DNA of 6,980 nucleotides from an uncultured Bacteroidales bacterium (GCA_934678915.1 CAKUSF010000114.1:1-6980); one strand, 5' to 3'; shown: positions 1 to 5,084, counted from the first letter of the stretch. The notes: generated by a model from the letters alone, not told the origin. Numbers and translations are program-made.

Positions 1-303
1 ATCTTCACACCCTCTCAGAACCCGGAAACCAGCGGAAACTATGACCATAAATATTCAATTAACTTAACACCCTAATTAAAAATATTACTTTGGTAAAATA
101 GACTTATCGCAGTTGTAAACCCTTAGTTCAGGATGCGAAAAGACTTCGTACGCACGCATCGTCATCCCGCTGGGGACCCCACTCGTTTTGCATTCAACAT
201 AGAATCTCTCCAAGTCTCCGCTGCTGTACAATGCTCTCGTTTTTCTGGCTAATGAAATAGGATTTTCTGCGGGTCCAAAATTTGACCATTAACTTTCTTT
301 ATA
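1..303. other. Gene-free stretch left of element copy 1
   Basis: I see no supportable gene on either strand here: there is no long open frame with recognisable protein motifs. The first 120 bases are A/T-rich, and a short G/C-rich patch with the palindrome GGGGACCCC occurs at about 173-181. I could not find a clear TTTG/TAnnTTTG promoter pair on either strand. The stretch ends where homology between the two copies of the small element begins, at the AAAAG just before the promoter. The left neighbour of the element is outside or unresolved. Confidence 0.5.
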
Positions 304-309
304 AAAAGT

Positions 310-339
310 TTTGACTTTCGTGTGAAAGTCTTATATTTG
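310..339 (+). promoter_or_regulatory. Bacteroidota promoter of element copy 1, with a dyad in the spacer
   Basis: A -33 box TTTG (310-313) and a -7 box TATATTTG (332-339) are separated by 18 nt, matching the Bacteroidota housekeeping sigma consensus. Transcription would start near 343-345. The spacer contains a perfect 7-bp inverted repeat, GACTTTC (313-319), GTGT, GAAAGTC (324-330), which overlaps the -33 box and could be an operator. The same box pair with the same spacing occurs in copy 2, where the dyad is present but weaker. No regulator can be named; the basic 47-residue protein encoded downstream is one candidate. Confidence 0.75.
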
Positions 340-342
340 CAA

Positions 343-446
343 TATGATATGATGATTGTGCTGCCGGATTGAGGAGGTTGATGTCAACTTAATCACTTTG
401 ACTCTAAGAGAGCGGCTGGTCCCTTTACAGTCGCTCTTTTTATTTT
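343..446 (+). ncRNA. Leader RNA of copy 1, carrying two segments antisense to the ORF start
   Basis: The predicted transcript starts near 343 and meets a terminator-like hairpin at 409-437, so a discrete RNA of about 100 nt is likely, with read-through giving the ORF mRNA. Segment 1 (344-357) is perfectly complementary over 14 nt to 498-511; with G-U pairs and one further A-U the helix extends to 343-359 with 496-512, which includes the ATG. Segment 2 (386-399) is perfectly complementary over 14 nt to 516-529, just inside the ORF. Between them lies the block TTGAGGAG shared with copy 2. The order of segments makes the two helices interleaved rather than nested. The existence of a separate RNA is inferred, not shown. 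Confidence 0.6.
409..446 (+). terminator. Intrinsic terminator-like hairpin in the copy 1 leader
   Basis: AGAGCGGCTG (409-418) pairs with CAGTCGCTCT (428-437) through 10 bp including one G-U, with a 9-nt loop starting GTCCCT. It runs directly into TTTTT-A-TTTT (437-446). It lies between promoter and ORF, so it is either an attenuator or the 3' end of a short RNA. Copy 2 has an equivalent hairpin with a different stem sequence and the same TCCCT in the loop. Confidence 0.7.
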
Positions 447-509
447 ACAGCCGGATGGTCTAGCTATTTTGGAGCCTTCTTTTTTCATTACAAGAATAAT
501 CATCATATC

Positions 510-653
510 ATGAATAAAGTGATTAAGTTAACGCTCGAATTCCGCTTAGACTGCGACAAGAGCAAACTTGTCAAGGTGAAGCCTTACATTAGGGTTCGCA
601 ATGGCAAGAAAGAATTCGTTAGTGGGTACACCAAGAAGATAAAGGGTCTTTAG
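510..653 (+). CDS. 47-residue basic protein of unknown function, copy 1
   Basis: I do not recognise a named family. The protein starts MNKVIKLT and has 14 K/R against 4 D/E. It reads as an N-terminal beta-strand, a polar charged turn (residues 14-22), then KPYIRVRNGKKEFVSGY (24-40), which looks like a beta-hairpin. The core RNGKKEFV is identical in the second copy. The ATG at 510 is chosen because the two copies align end to end from here, both 47 residues. Many differences between copies are synonymous (for example Leu, Glu, Asp, Tyr, Gly and Phe codons), which supports translation. The pattern around P-Y-(I/V)-R-x-R-N-G-K-x-x-F-x-x-G-Y loosely recalls the three-stranded arm-type DNA-binding domain at the N-terminus of Bacteroidetes tyrosine integrases. 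That is a weak, by-eye resemblance. No Shine-Dalgarno sequence is present, as is usual in the phylum. The start region is complementary to the leader, so translation is probably RNA-controlled. Confidence 0.7.
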   Translation: MNKVIKLTLEFRLDCDKSKLVKVKPYIRVRNGKKEFVSGYTKKIKGL

Positions 654-743
654 GGTGTAGCCATGACCGGCTTCGGCTAGTGTCTTATCGCATCCGTGCT
701 GCCAAGGGGAGGTGTCTTTCGTCAGAAAGATGCCTCCTTGCGG
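651..743 (+). ncRNA. Conserved structured 3' tail of copy 1
   Basis: This block begins at the ORF stop codon and is 89/93 identical to 4495-4587, far more conserved than the ORF. It contains a UUCG-capped hairpin at about 667-682 (with one C-A mismatch here; fully paired in copy 2). It also holds a long hairpin GGAGGTGTCTTTC (708-720), loop GTCA, GAAAGATGCCTCC (725-737): 13 bp with two G-U pairs. No U-tract follows on either strand, so it is not a classical intrinsic terminator. It could still protect the RNA 3' end, bind a protein, or serve as an element end. Bases 676-680, 691-696 and 698-701 can pair with 448-464, enclosing the ORF. Confidence 0.65.
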
Positions 744-750
744 CTTAGGC

Positions 751-1875
751 CTATTTCCTCCAGACCATCTTGTTGATGATGCCGACATAACTCTGGATGA
801 GCTTGATGACTTTTGCGCTTACGTTTTCATCTGTGTAAGCTGGGACTGGACAGGCATCATCACCATTGGCGTGCATGGTGGTGGCGAGTTCCACGGCCTG
901 GCACACGGCTTCGGAGGTGATGCTGCCGATGGTGAACACACCTTTGTCCAGCGCTTCGGGGCGCTCAGTTGATGTGCGGACAGAGACGGCAGGGAAGTGG
1001 AAGAAGGCGGCCTCCTCCGGCACTGTGCCAGAATCGGACACGACACAAAAGGCGTTCTGCTGAAGCTTGTTATAGTCAAAGAATCCTAGAGGCTTGTGCT
1101 GGATGACCCGTTCATCGAACTTGAAACCTCTCTTCTCAATCATTTTCTCTGAGCGAGGGTGGCAGCTATAAAGAACCGGCATGTTGTTAGTCCTTGCGAT
1201 CTCATTGACGGCATTCATCAAGGAGAAGAAGTTCTGCTCTATGTCAATATTCTCTTCACGATGGGCGGAGAGAAGGATGTACTTATTCCTCTCTAATCCA
1301 AGCTCTTCAAGGATATTCGAAGCCTCTATCTGAGGCAGCACACTGCTGAGTACCTCTGCCATCGGAGAACCCACGACATAAGTATATTCAGGTTTGACTC
1401 CGCTTTGGAGAATGTAGCGACGGGCATGCTCGCTATAGCAGAGATTCACATCGGAAGTGACATCCACGATACGACGGATGACTTCCTCCGGGAGATTCTC
1501 GTCTTTGCAGCGGTTCCCGGCCTCCATGTGAAAGATAGGAATTTTGAGACGCTTCGCTGCGATGATTGAGAGGCAGGAGTTCGTGTCACCTAGTACTATT
1601 ACGGCATCCGGTTTCACTTCGGCCATAAGGTCATAGGCTTTGGAGATGACGTTGCCCATGGTCTCACCGATGTTCTTACCCACGACTCCAAGGTAGTAGT
1701 CTGGTTCACGAAGGCCAAGATCCTTGAAAAACACCTCGTTGAGAGTGTAGTCGTAATTCTGTCCGGTATGAACCAAGATTTGGTCGAAATATATGTCCGC
1801 CTTTTTGATGATAGCTGACATCTTTATGATTTCGGGGCGTGTGCCCACGATTGTCATCAATTTGAGCTTCTTCAT
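751..1875 (-). CDS. wecB: Non-hydrolysing UDP-N-acetylglucosamine 2-epimerase family (WecB/FnlC/CapG type)
   Basis: A cytoplasmic enzyme that inverts C-2 of a UDP-N-acetylhexosamine, acting through a 2-acetamidoglucal intermediate in this family. At 374 residues it has the family's usual length. Visible motifs are the N-terminal GTRPEIIK (residues 11-18), HTGQNYD, GDTNS, HMEAGNR followed by P-E-E-V-I-R-R, SAHREEN, CHPRS, and the C-terminal SDSGTVPEEA. The SDSGT form, rather than the TDSGG typical of the enterobacterial-common-antigen WecB, points to the FnlC/WbjD/WbvD branch that acts last in L-FucNAc or L-QuiNAc synthesis. The ATG at 1875 follows the stop codon of the upstream reductase by 2 nt, so the two are translationally coupled. 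It is the last gene of a three-gene operon. Directly beyond its stop lies the tail of the plus-strand element, facing it. Confidence 0.93.
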   Translation of the reverse strand: MKKLKLMTIVGTRPEIIKMSAIIKKADIYFDQILVHTGQNYDYTLNEVFFKDLGLREPDYYLGVVGKNIGETMGNVISKAYDLMAEVKPDAVIVLGDTNSCLSIIAAKRLKIPIFHMEAGNRCKDENLPEEVIRRIVDVTSDVNLCYSEHARRYILQSGVKPEYTYVVGSPMAEVLSSVLPQIEASNILEELGLERNKYILLSAHREENIDIEQNFFSLMNAVNEIARTNNMPVLYSCHPRSEKMIEKRGFKFDERVIQHKPLGFFDYNKLQQNAFCVVSDSGTVPEEAAFFHFPAVSVRTSTERPEALDKGVFTIGSITSEAVCQAVELATTMHANGDDACPVPAYTDENVSAKVIKLIQSYVGIINKMVWRK

Positions 1876-1877
1876 TG

Positions 1878-2738
1878 CTACTTCACGTTATAATGAGGAT
1901 ATAATTCTCTATGTGCATCCACCCATTCGCGCATCTCTTTGATCTGCTGCTCGTAGGACGGCACAATGAAAGAGAAGTCAGTTCTCGTGCATCGCAAGGT
2001 CTTATCGAGCTGGAGTTTATCATCAGGATTGATCACGACTTCTCCGTCACGGAAATATTTGTTAAAAAGCGAGCAAAGGTCAAATTTATTGATAGACTCG
2101 TTATTGACTAGATTGTACAGTCCTGTCAAGTTTTCTTTCAACGCCTGCTCCATTGCTTTGGCAAGGGTCAAAGTGGTGACTCCTGTCCAAATGGCACCGG
2201 TAAAACCATTAATTGGTCCTTCTTGCTTCATGAACCAGTTGAATAGTCCAATGCCAGTTGCTTTGATGTCCGGTCCTACAATTGAATTGCGGAATGTGAG
2301 GTCTTTGCTATTGTTGATTTCACCAATAGCTTTTGAGCGGTCATAGAATGTCTTGCCGTTCGGAAATGAATCTTCGCAGTAAGGGCCATCGTTGCCGGCA
2401 AAGACGCAATCCGTGGACATGTGGATGATCATGGTCTTTGATGATTTGGTGATGTCAGCAAGATAGTGCGGCAGGTAGCCATTGAGCAAAACAGCCATCG
2501 CCTTGTTGTTCTCAGCGAACTGATTGAGAAGACCGATGCAATTTATCACCGCATCGTAGTCGCCACCCTTAACAATCCTTTTTATGAGAACCATATCGGA
2601 AGCGTCACCAATGATGGTATTGTCAAGTAGCCTTGATGCGGAACGGGCAAAGCCTACCACCTCATGCCCCCGCTCTTTGAAGTAGAGGGAGATGAGGTGG
2701 CCGGCCATGCCGTTGCAACCTAACACAAGTATTTTCAT
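1878..2738 (-). CDS. RmlD/WbvR-like NAD(P)-dependent sugar-nucleotide reductase (SDR)
   Basis: Probably reduces the 4-keto-hexosamine intermediate made by the dehydratase encoded upstream. The nucleotide-binding motif GCNGMAG is at residues 7-13, followed by N-C-I-G (66-69), S-T-D (108-110) and the catalytic Y-D-R-S-K (132-136), all in the arrangement of dTDP-4-dehydrorhamnose reductase (RmlD). I choose the ATG at 2738, giving 286 residues beginning MKILVLGCNG. An in-frame ATG at 2798 would add 20 non-conserved residues and overlap the dehydratase gene by 56 bp. From 2738 the gap to the upstream stop codon is 4 nt. CapF/FnlB/WbjC, the enzyme for UDP-L-FucNAc, is about 370 residues with a C-terminal cupin; that domain is absent here. 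The length and RmlD character match WbvR, the UDP-L-QuiNAc reductase of Vibrio cholerae O37. The product assignment is an inference. Confidence 0.88.
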   Translation of the reverse strand: MKILVLGCNGMAGHLISLYFKERGHEVVGFARSASRLLDNTIIGDASDMVLIKRIVKGGDYDAVINCIGLLNQFAENNKAMAVLLNGYLPHYLADITKSSKTMIIHMSTDCVFAGNDGPYCEDSFPNGKTFYDRSKAIGEINNSKDLTFRNSIVGPDIKATGIGLFNWFMKQEGPINGFTGAIWTGVTTLTLAKAMEQALKENLTGLYNLVNNESINKFDLCSLFNKYFRDGEVVINPDDKLQLDKTLRCTRTDFSFIVPSYEQQIKEMREWVDAHRELYPHYNVK

Positions 2739-2742
2739 TGGG

Positions 2743-3834
2743 TTACTCTGAACGATAGTCGCGTGCCTTGGCGCGTGGCTGTAGGCCGAGGTCTTCACGG
2801 ATGAAATTAAGTTTGAGCAAAAGTTCCTTCATGCCTTCAATGTCAAGTCGGGAAGTATTGTGAGAAGTATATTCCTCGACATGTTCAACTTTGTGGCTGC
2901 CCTCGGTAAAGAACTTGTCGTAGTTGAGGTCTCTGTTGTCGCAAGGGATGCGGTAGTATTTGCCCATGTCAATAGCCTTGGCCATTTCCTCACGGGTGAC
3001 GAGGGTCTCGTACAGTTTTTCGCCATGGCGTGTACCGATGACCTTGACCTCGGTGTCTGCGTATTTCGGGTCAATTTTGGAATATGTTTGCTTAAGTGCC
3101 TCTGCAAGAACGGAAAGGGTGGCAGCCGGGGCCTTCTGAACAAATAGGTCTCCATTTTCTCCGTGTGTGAAAGCATAGACAACCAGATCCACAGCGTCGT
3201 CAAGTGTCATCATGAAGCGAGTCATGTTGGGATCGGTGATGGTGATAGGCTTGCCTTCCATCATCTGCTCCACCCAGAGAGGTATGACTGAGCCACGGCT
3301 TGCCATCACATTGCCGTAACGGGTGCAGCAGATTGTTGTCTTTGCATTAGGGCCGAGCGAGCGTCCTTGCGCTATGGCGACCTTCTCCATCATGGCCTTG
3401 GATATTCCCATGGCATTTATTGGATATGATGCCTTGTCGGTCGAGAGGACAACGACATTTTTAACTCCATGCTCGATTGCGGACAAGAGTACGTTATTGG
3501 TGCCTTCCACATTGGTGCGTACAGCCTCCATCGGGAAGAACTCGCATGATGGCACCTGCTTCAAGGCGGCAGCTGAGAAGACATAATCAACTCCGGACAT
3601 CACAAAATCCACGGCTTCACGATTCCTGACGTTGCCTATGTAAAACTTGACTTTATGGGCAACATCCGAACGGTTAGCCTGAAGAAAATGACGCATGTCG
3701 TCCTGCTTCTTCTCATCTCGGCTGAATATTCTTATCTCCTTGATGTCGCTGTCAAGGAATCTGCGGAGCACGGCATTGCCGAAACTTCCGGTTCCTCCTG
3801 TTATCAGGAGAACCTTATTCTCAAAAACACTCAT
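2743..3834 (-). CDS. capE: CapE/FnlA-type UDP-GlcNAc 4,6-dehydratase/5-epimerase
   Basis: First enzyme of the L-FucNAc/L-QuiNAc route: an NADP-bound extended SDR that dehydrates UDP-GlcNAc at C-4/C-6 and inverts C-5. Visible are the Rossmann motif TGGTGSFG (12-19), AAALKQVPSCE (88-98), S-T-D-K (131-134), and N-A-M-G-I-S-K, in which the position of the usual SDR catalytic Tyr is Met (M142xxxK146). A Met in this place is the known hallmark of CapE-like enzymes, so it is not damage. TRYGNVMASRGSVIP follows at about residue 172, also typical. The 363 residues are slightly longer than the ~340 usual for CapE, from a C-terminal extension. It is the first gene of the operon, its stop codon being 4 nt before the reductase start. 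No Shine-Dalgarno sequence is evident and I could not find a convincing promoter upstream; the closest -7 look-alike lies near 3962. Confidence 0.93.
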   Translation of the reverse strand: MSVFENKVLLITGGTGSFGNAVLRRFLDSDIKEIRIFSRDEKKQDDMRHFLQANRSDVAHKVKFYIGNVRNREAVDFVMSGVDYVFSAAALKQVPSCEFFPMEAVRTNVEGTNNVLLSAIEHGVKNVVVLSTDKASYPINAMGISKAMMEKVAIAQGRSLGPNAKTTICCTRYGNVMASRGSVIPLWVEQMMEGKPITITDPNMTRFMMTLDDAVDLVVYAFTHGENGDLFVQKAPAATLSVLAEALKQTYSKIDPKYADTEVKVIGTRHGEKLYETLVTREEMAKAIDMGKYYRIPCDNRDLNYDKFFTEGSHKVEHVEEYTSHNTSRLDIEGMKELLLKLNFIREDLGLQPRAKARDYRSE

Positions 3835-4162
3835 TGTAGATTATTATTTTTAATTGATAAATCTCTTGCTAGTTGCAATCAGGACACGCCTAAGTGTCAA
3901 TCCTTTATCGGTAATTAGATTGTTAGTGGTTTTTTTTAGTGGTTAATTTGGGGACTCGACTCAAAGTCAGAGACATAGCGTTCGCTTGGCCCGTCGCCAG
4001 GCTAAGCATTATCCGTTCTTGATATTTCTTGTTGATTATTTTTTTTACTTTTTCTATGCGGGCGACAGCCTCAGGTGCTCAAGATGCTCCCTTCCTCCTG
4101 TCACCATCTCCCCGAAGAAGTCGCAGAGGTTTCATTTCGAGATCTGCATTTTTTTCATTGTG
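3835..4162. other. Gene-free stretch between capE and element copy 2
   Basis: This holds the 5' leader of the capE operon (minus strand) and sequence left of element copy 2. Visible structures are an inverted repeat GACAC (3883-3887) / GTGTC (3894-3898), and an 8-bp hairpin GCTTGGCC (3984-3991) / GGCTAAGC (4000-4007) with one G-U pair. There is also a short direct repeat TTAGTGGTT around 3923-3944. Both strands have long T or A runs, for example 4038-4046. The hairpins could belong to the capE leader, but no promoter or terminator is certain. A minus-strand open stretch at 4054-4131 could be a gene remnant but is too short to call. Confidence 0.45.
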
Positions 4163-4168
4163 AAAAGC

Positions 4169-4198
4169 TTTGACTCTCAAGAAAAGTCCTTATATTTG
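4169..4198 (+). promoter_or_regulatory. Bacteroidota promoter of element copy 2
   Basis: TTTG (4169-4172) and TATATTTG (4191-4198) are separated by 18 nt, exactly as in copy 1. Predicted transcription start is near 4202. GACT (4172-4175) and AGTC (4185-4188) form the outer part of a spacer dyad like that of copy 1, but its inner pairs are disturbed. Confidence 0.75.
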
Positions 4199-4201
4199 CA
4201 T

Positions 4202-4291
4202 GAACAATGTGATTGACGGGTTGAGGAGAATAATTGCTTTTCGAACTCTATGAAGAGTGGCCGTCCCTATCGGCTGCTCTTCTTGCTTTTT
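4202..4291 (+). ncRNA. Leader RNA of copy 2, carrying two segments antisense to the ORF start
   Basis: The predicted RNA runs from about 4202 to the U-rich stretch after the hairpin at 4253-4281. Segment 1 (4209-4216, GTGATTGA) is complementary over 8 nt to 4338-4345, just upstream of the ORF. Segment 2 (4229-4242, AATAATTGCTTTTC) is perfectly complementary over 14 nt to 4358-4371, codons 2-6 of the ORF. The matching segments of copy 1 have unrelated sequences but the same pairing layout. The terminated RNA is inferred from promoter and hairpin. Confidence 0.6.
4253..4291 (+). terminator. Intrinsic terminator-like hairpin in the copy 2 leader
   Basis: AAGAGTGGCCG (4253-4263) pairs with CGGCTGCTCTT (4271-4281): 11 bp with two G-U pairs and loop TCCCTAT, followed by CTTGCTTTTT. 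The U-tract is interrupted and begins later than in copy 1, so termination may be partial. ACTCT at 4245-4249 could instead pair with AGAGT at 4254-4258, a small competing hairpin. Confidence 0.6.
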
Positions 4292-4353
4292 ACAGCAGGA
4301 TGTCTAGCATTCCTACCCTCCATAATTCTCAAATTAATCAATCACTAAGTAAC

Positions 4354-4497
4354 ATGAGAAAAGCAATTATTGTGAGGCTTGAGATTCGCTTAGACCGCGA
4401 TAAGGACAAGCCAACCAAAGTGGCACCTTATGTGAGGTTCCGCAATGGGAAGAAAGAATTTGTCAAAGGTTACGTCCGAAAGAATAGGGAACTTTAG
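4354..4497 (+). CDS. 47-residue basic protein of unknown function, copy 2
   Basis: Paralogue of the product at 510-653, 28/47 residues identical with no gaps, starting MRKAIIVR. It has 16 K/R and 6 D/E. The conserved core includes LE-RLD (9-14), P-Y (25-26), R-x-RNGKKEFV (28-37) and GY (39-40). The frame is open upstream to a possible TTG start at 4234, which would give 87 residues. I prefer the ATG at 4354 because copy 1 aligns from exactly this point and because the upstream codons fall in the leader hairpin and do not align as protein. Ten or so synonymous codon differences from copy 1 support selection on the protein. Function is unknown; binding to DNA or to its own structured RNA is a reasonable guess for a basic, mostly beta-strand peptide. 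Confidence 0.72.
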   Translation: MRKAIIVRLEIRLDRDKDKPTKVAPYVRFRNGKKEFVKGYVRKNREL

Positions 4498-4587
4498 GAT
4501 GTAGCCATGACTGGCTTCGGCTAGTGTCTTACCGCATCCGTGCTGCCAAGGGGAGGTGTCTTTCGTCAGAAAGATGCCTCCCTGCGG
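4495..4587 (+). ncRNA. Conserved structured 3' tail of copy 2
   Basis: This is 89/93 identical to 651-743. The UUCG hairpin here is perfect in pairing: ACTGGC, TTCG, GCTAGT (4510-4525) with one G-U. The long hairpin is GGAGGTGTCTTTC (4552-4564), loop GTCA, GAAAGATGCCTCC (4569-4581), identical to copy 1. GCTAG (4520-4524), CATCC (4535-4539) and TGCTG (4541-4545) can pair in nested order with CTAGC (4304-4308), GGATG (4298-4302) and CAGCA (4293-4297). The UUCG hairpin and the first of these helices use the same bases, so they would be alternatives. Confidence 0.65.
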
Positions 4588-4595
4588 TTATATAA

Positions 4596-5084
4596 CTAGT
4601 CTTTGTTCATCATACGGTTCAAAGCTGCTATCATGCGGAGCTGCTTTGCGGTTGGGGGCTTCACTCCACGTTCGGCCAGGTCCAGATAGAACGGAAGGCT
4701 TTGGGAGAGAGATTCCCGCACGCTATCAGGCATGATCATGTGCCATTGTTGTGCGCTGGAGTCCTCGTAGGTCAGGACAAGGCAATATTTTTGGAGCTTA
4801 TAGAGTGTCTTGCGTGATTTGCGGATGACGTAGGTGTTTGGGCCGCCCTTGACGAACTCGTCAACAATCTGCAATTCCTGCTTGCAGAGAGATGATAGGA
4901 TTTCGACAGGGGAGTCCAGAAGTTCAAGCGCGAGTCTTCTGGCGGTTTCCTCTTTCTTCAGATTTGGACTGACATAGAGGTCGAGCCGCTTGCAGATGTC
5001 AAGCATTTCGGCCTTTGTCAGGAGGACCAATATCCCCGCAAGGTCTATCGATGAACTGAAGTTCGTGTTATTTATGGTTATCAT
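4596..5084 (-). CDS. 162-residue protein with SAP-like N-terminus, unknown function
   Basis: No named family is recognised with certainty. Residues about 20-55 read L-T-K-A-E-M-L-D-I-C-K-R-L-D-L, a short linker, then K-K-E-E-T-A-R-R-L-A. This is the helix-turn-helix pattern of SAP/Rho-N-type nucleic-acid-binding motifs. Residues about 60-115 (L-S-S-L-C-K-Q-E-L-Q-I-V-D-E-F then T-L-Y-K-L-Q-K-Y-C-L-V) resemble a winged-helix domain. No signal peptide or membrane segment is seen. It lies 25 nt downstream of the 506-codon gene on the same strand, so both form one unit and probably act together. Its stop codon is 8 nt from the facing tail of element copy 2, which may serve as its 3' boundary. Confidence 0.7.
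   Translation of the reverse strand: MITINNTNFSSSIDLAGILVLLTKAEMLDICKRLDLYVSPNLKKEETARRLALELLDSPVEILSSLCKQELQIVDEFVKGGPNTYVIRKSRKTLYKLQKYCLVLTYEDSSAQQWHMIMPDSVRESLSQSLPFYLDLAERGVKPPTAKQLRMIAALNRMMNKD

Larger units (their letters stand above)
304..743 (+). repeat. Copy 1 of a ~430-bp two-copy element (promoter, leader RNA, 47-codon ORF, structured tail)
   Basis: This unit matches 4163-4587 in order, spacing and partly in sequence. The parts are: AAAAG followed by a promoter; a leader with the shared string TTGAGGAG (369-376); a hairpin with GTCCCT at its loop; a shared stretch ACAGC-GGATG-CTAGC (447-464); an ORF of exactly 47 codons; and a 93-nt tail. Conservation is uneven. The tail is 89/93 identical and the ORF 28/47 identical at protein level. 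The leader keeps only blocks. No terminal inverted repeats, target-site duplications or transposase are visible, so it may be a non-autonomous mobile unit or a dispersed regulatory gene. The right end lies 7 nt from the stop codon of the convergent 2-epimerase gene. Confidence 0.8.
4163..4587 (+). repeat. Copy 2 of the ~430-bp two-copy element
   Basis: Same layout as 304-743 and same strand. It differs by a leader about 15 nt shorter overall and by completely different sequences in the two antisense segments and their targets, while their complementarity is kept. Blocks held constant are the promoter boxes, TTGAGGAG (4221-4228), ACTCTA before the hairpin, TCCCT in the loop, ACAGC-AGGATG-CTAGC (4292-4308), the RNGKKEFV-coding part of the ORF, and the tail. 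The right end lies 8 nt from the stop codon of the convergent 162-codon gene. The copy sits between the DUF3843-like gene pair and the sugar-nucleotide operon. Confidence 0.8.

Noticed and set aside
381..392. Three-codon mini-ORF ATG-TCA-ACT-TAA after GAGGAGG in the copy 1 leader, as a translational attenuator
   Set aside because: Copy 2 keeps GAGGAG but has no equivalent ATG and stop, and the codons coincide with the antisense segment.
343..529. Invertible promoter flanked by inverted repeats, as in Bacteroides capsule loci
   Set aside because: The complementary segments are interleaved rather than flanking one invertible block, and no site-specific invertase is present.
2739..2798. 20-residue N-terminal extension of the reductase
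   Set aside because: The nucleotide-binding strand begins right after the internal Met at 2738, as in RmlD; the extension lies inside the dehydratase reading frame.
4054..4131. Minus-strand open stretch of 25 codons ending in TAG (reads NLCDFFGEMV...)
   Set aside because: It has protein-like composition and could be a gene remnant, but it has no start codon and is too short to support.
3986..4216. 76-codon plus-strand ORF rich in Phe and Tyr
   Set aside because: It runs through T-rich intergenic DNA and the promoter of element copy 2, with no counterpart upstream of copy 1.
4234..4353. N-terminal extension of the copy 2 small protein from a TTG start
   Set aside because: The extension covers the leader hairpin, does not align as protein with copy 1, and the two proteins match exactly from the ATG at 4354.
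304..4587. The two element copies as ends of one composite transposon flanking the sugar-nucleotide operon
   Set aside because: Both copies are in direct orientation and have diverged leaders and ORFs, and no transposase or target duplication is visible.
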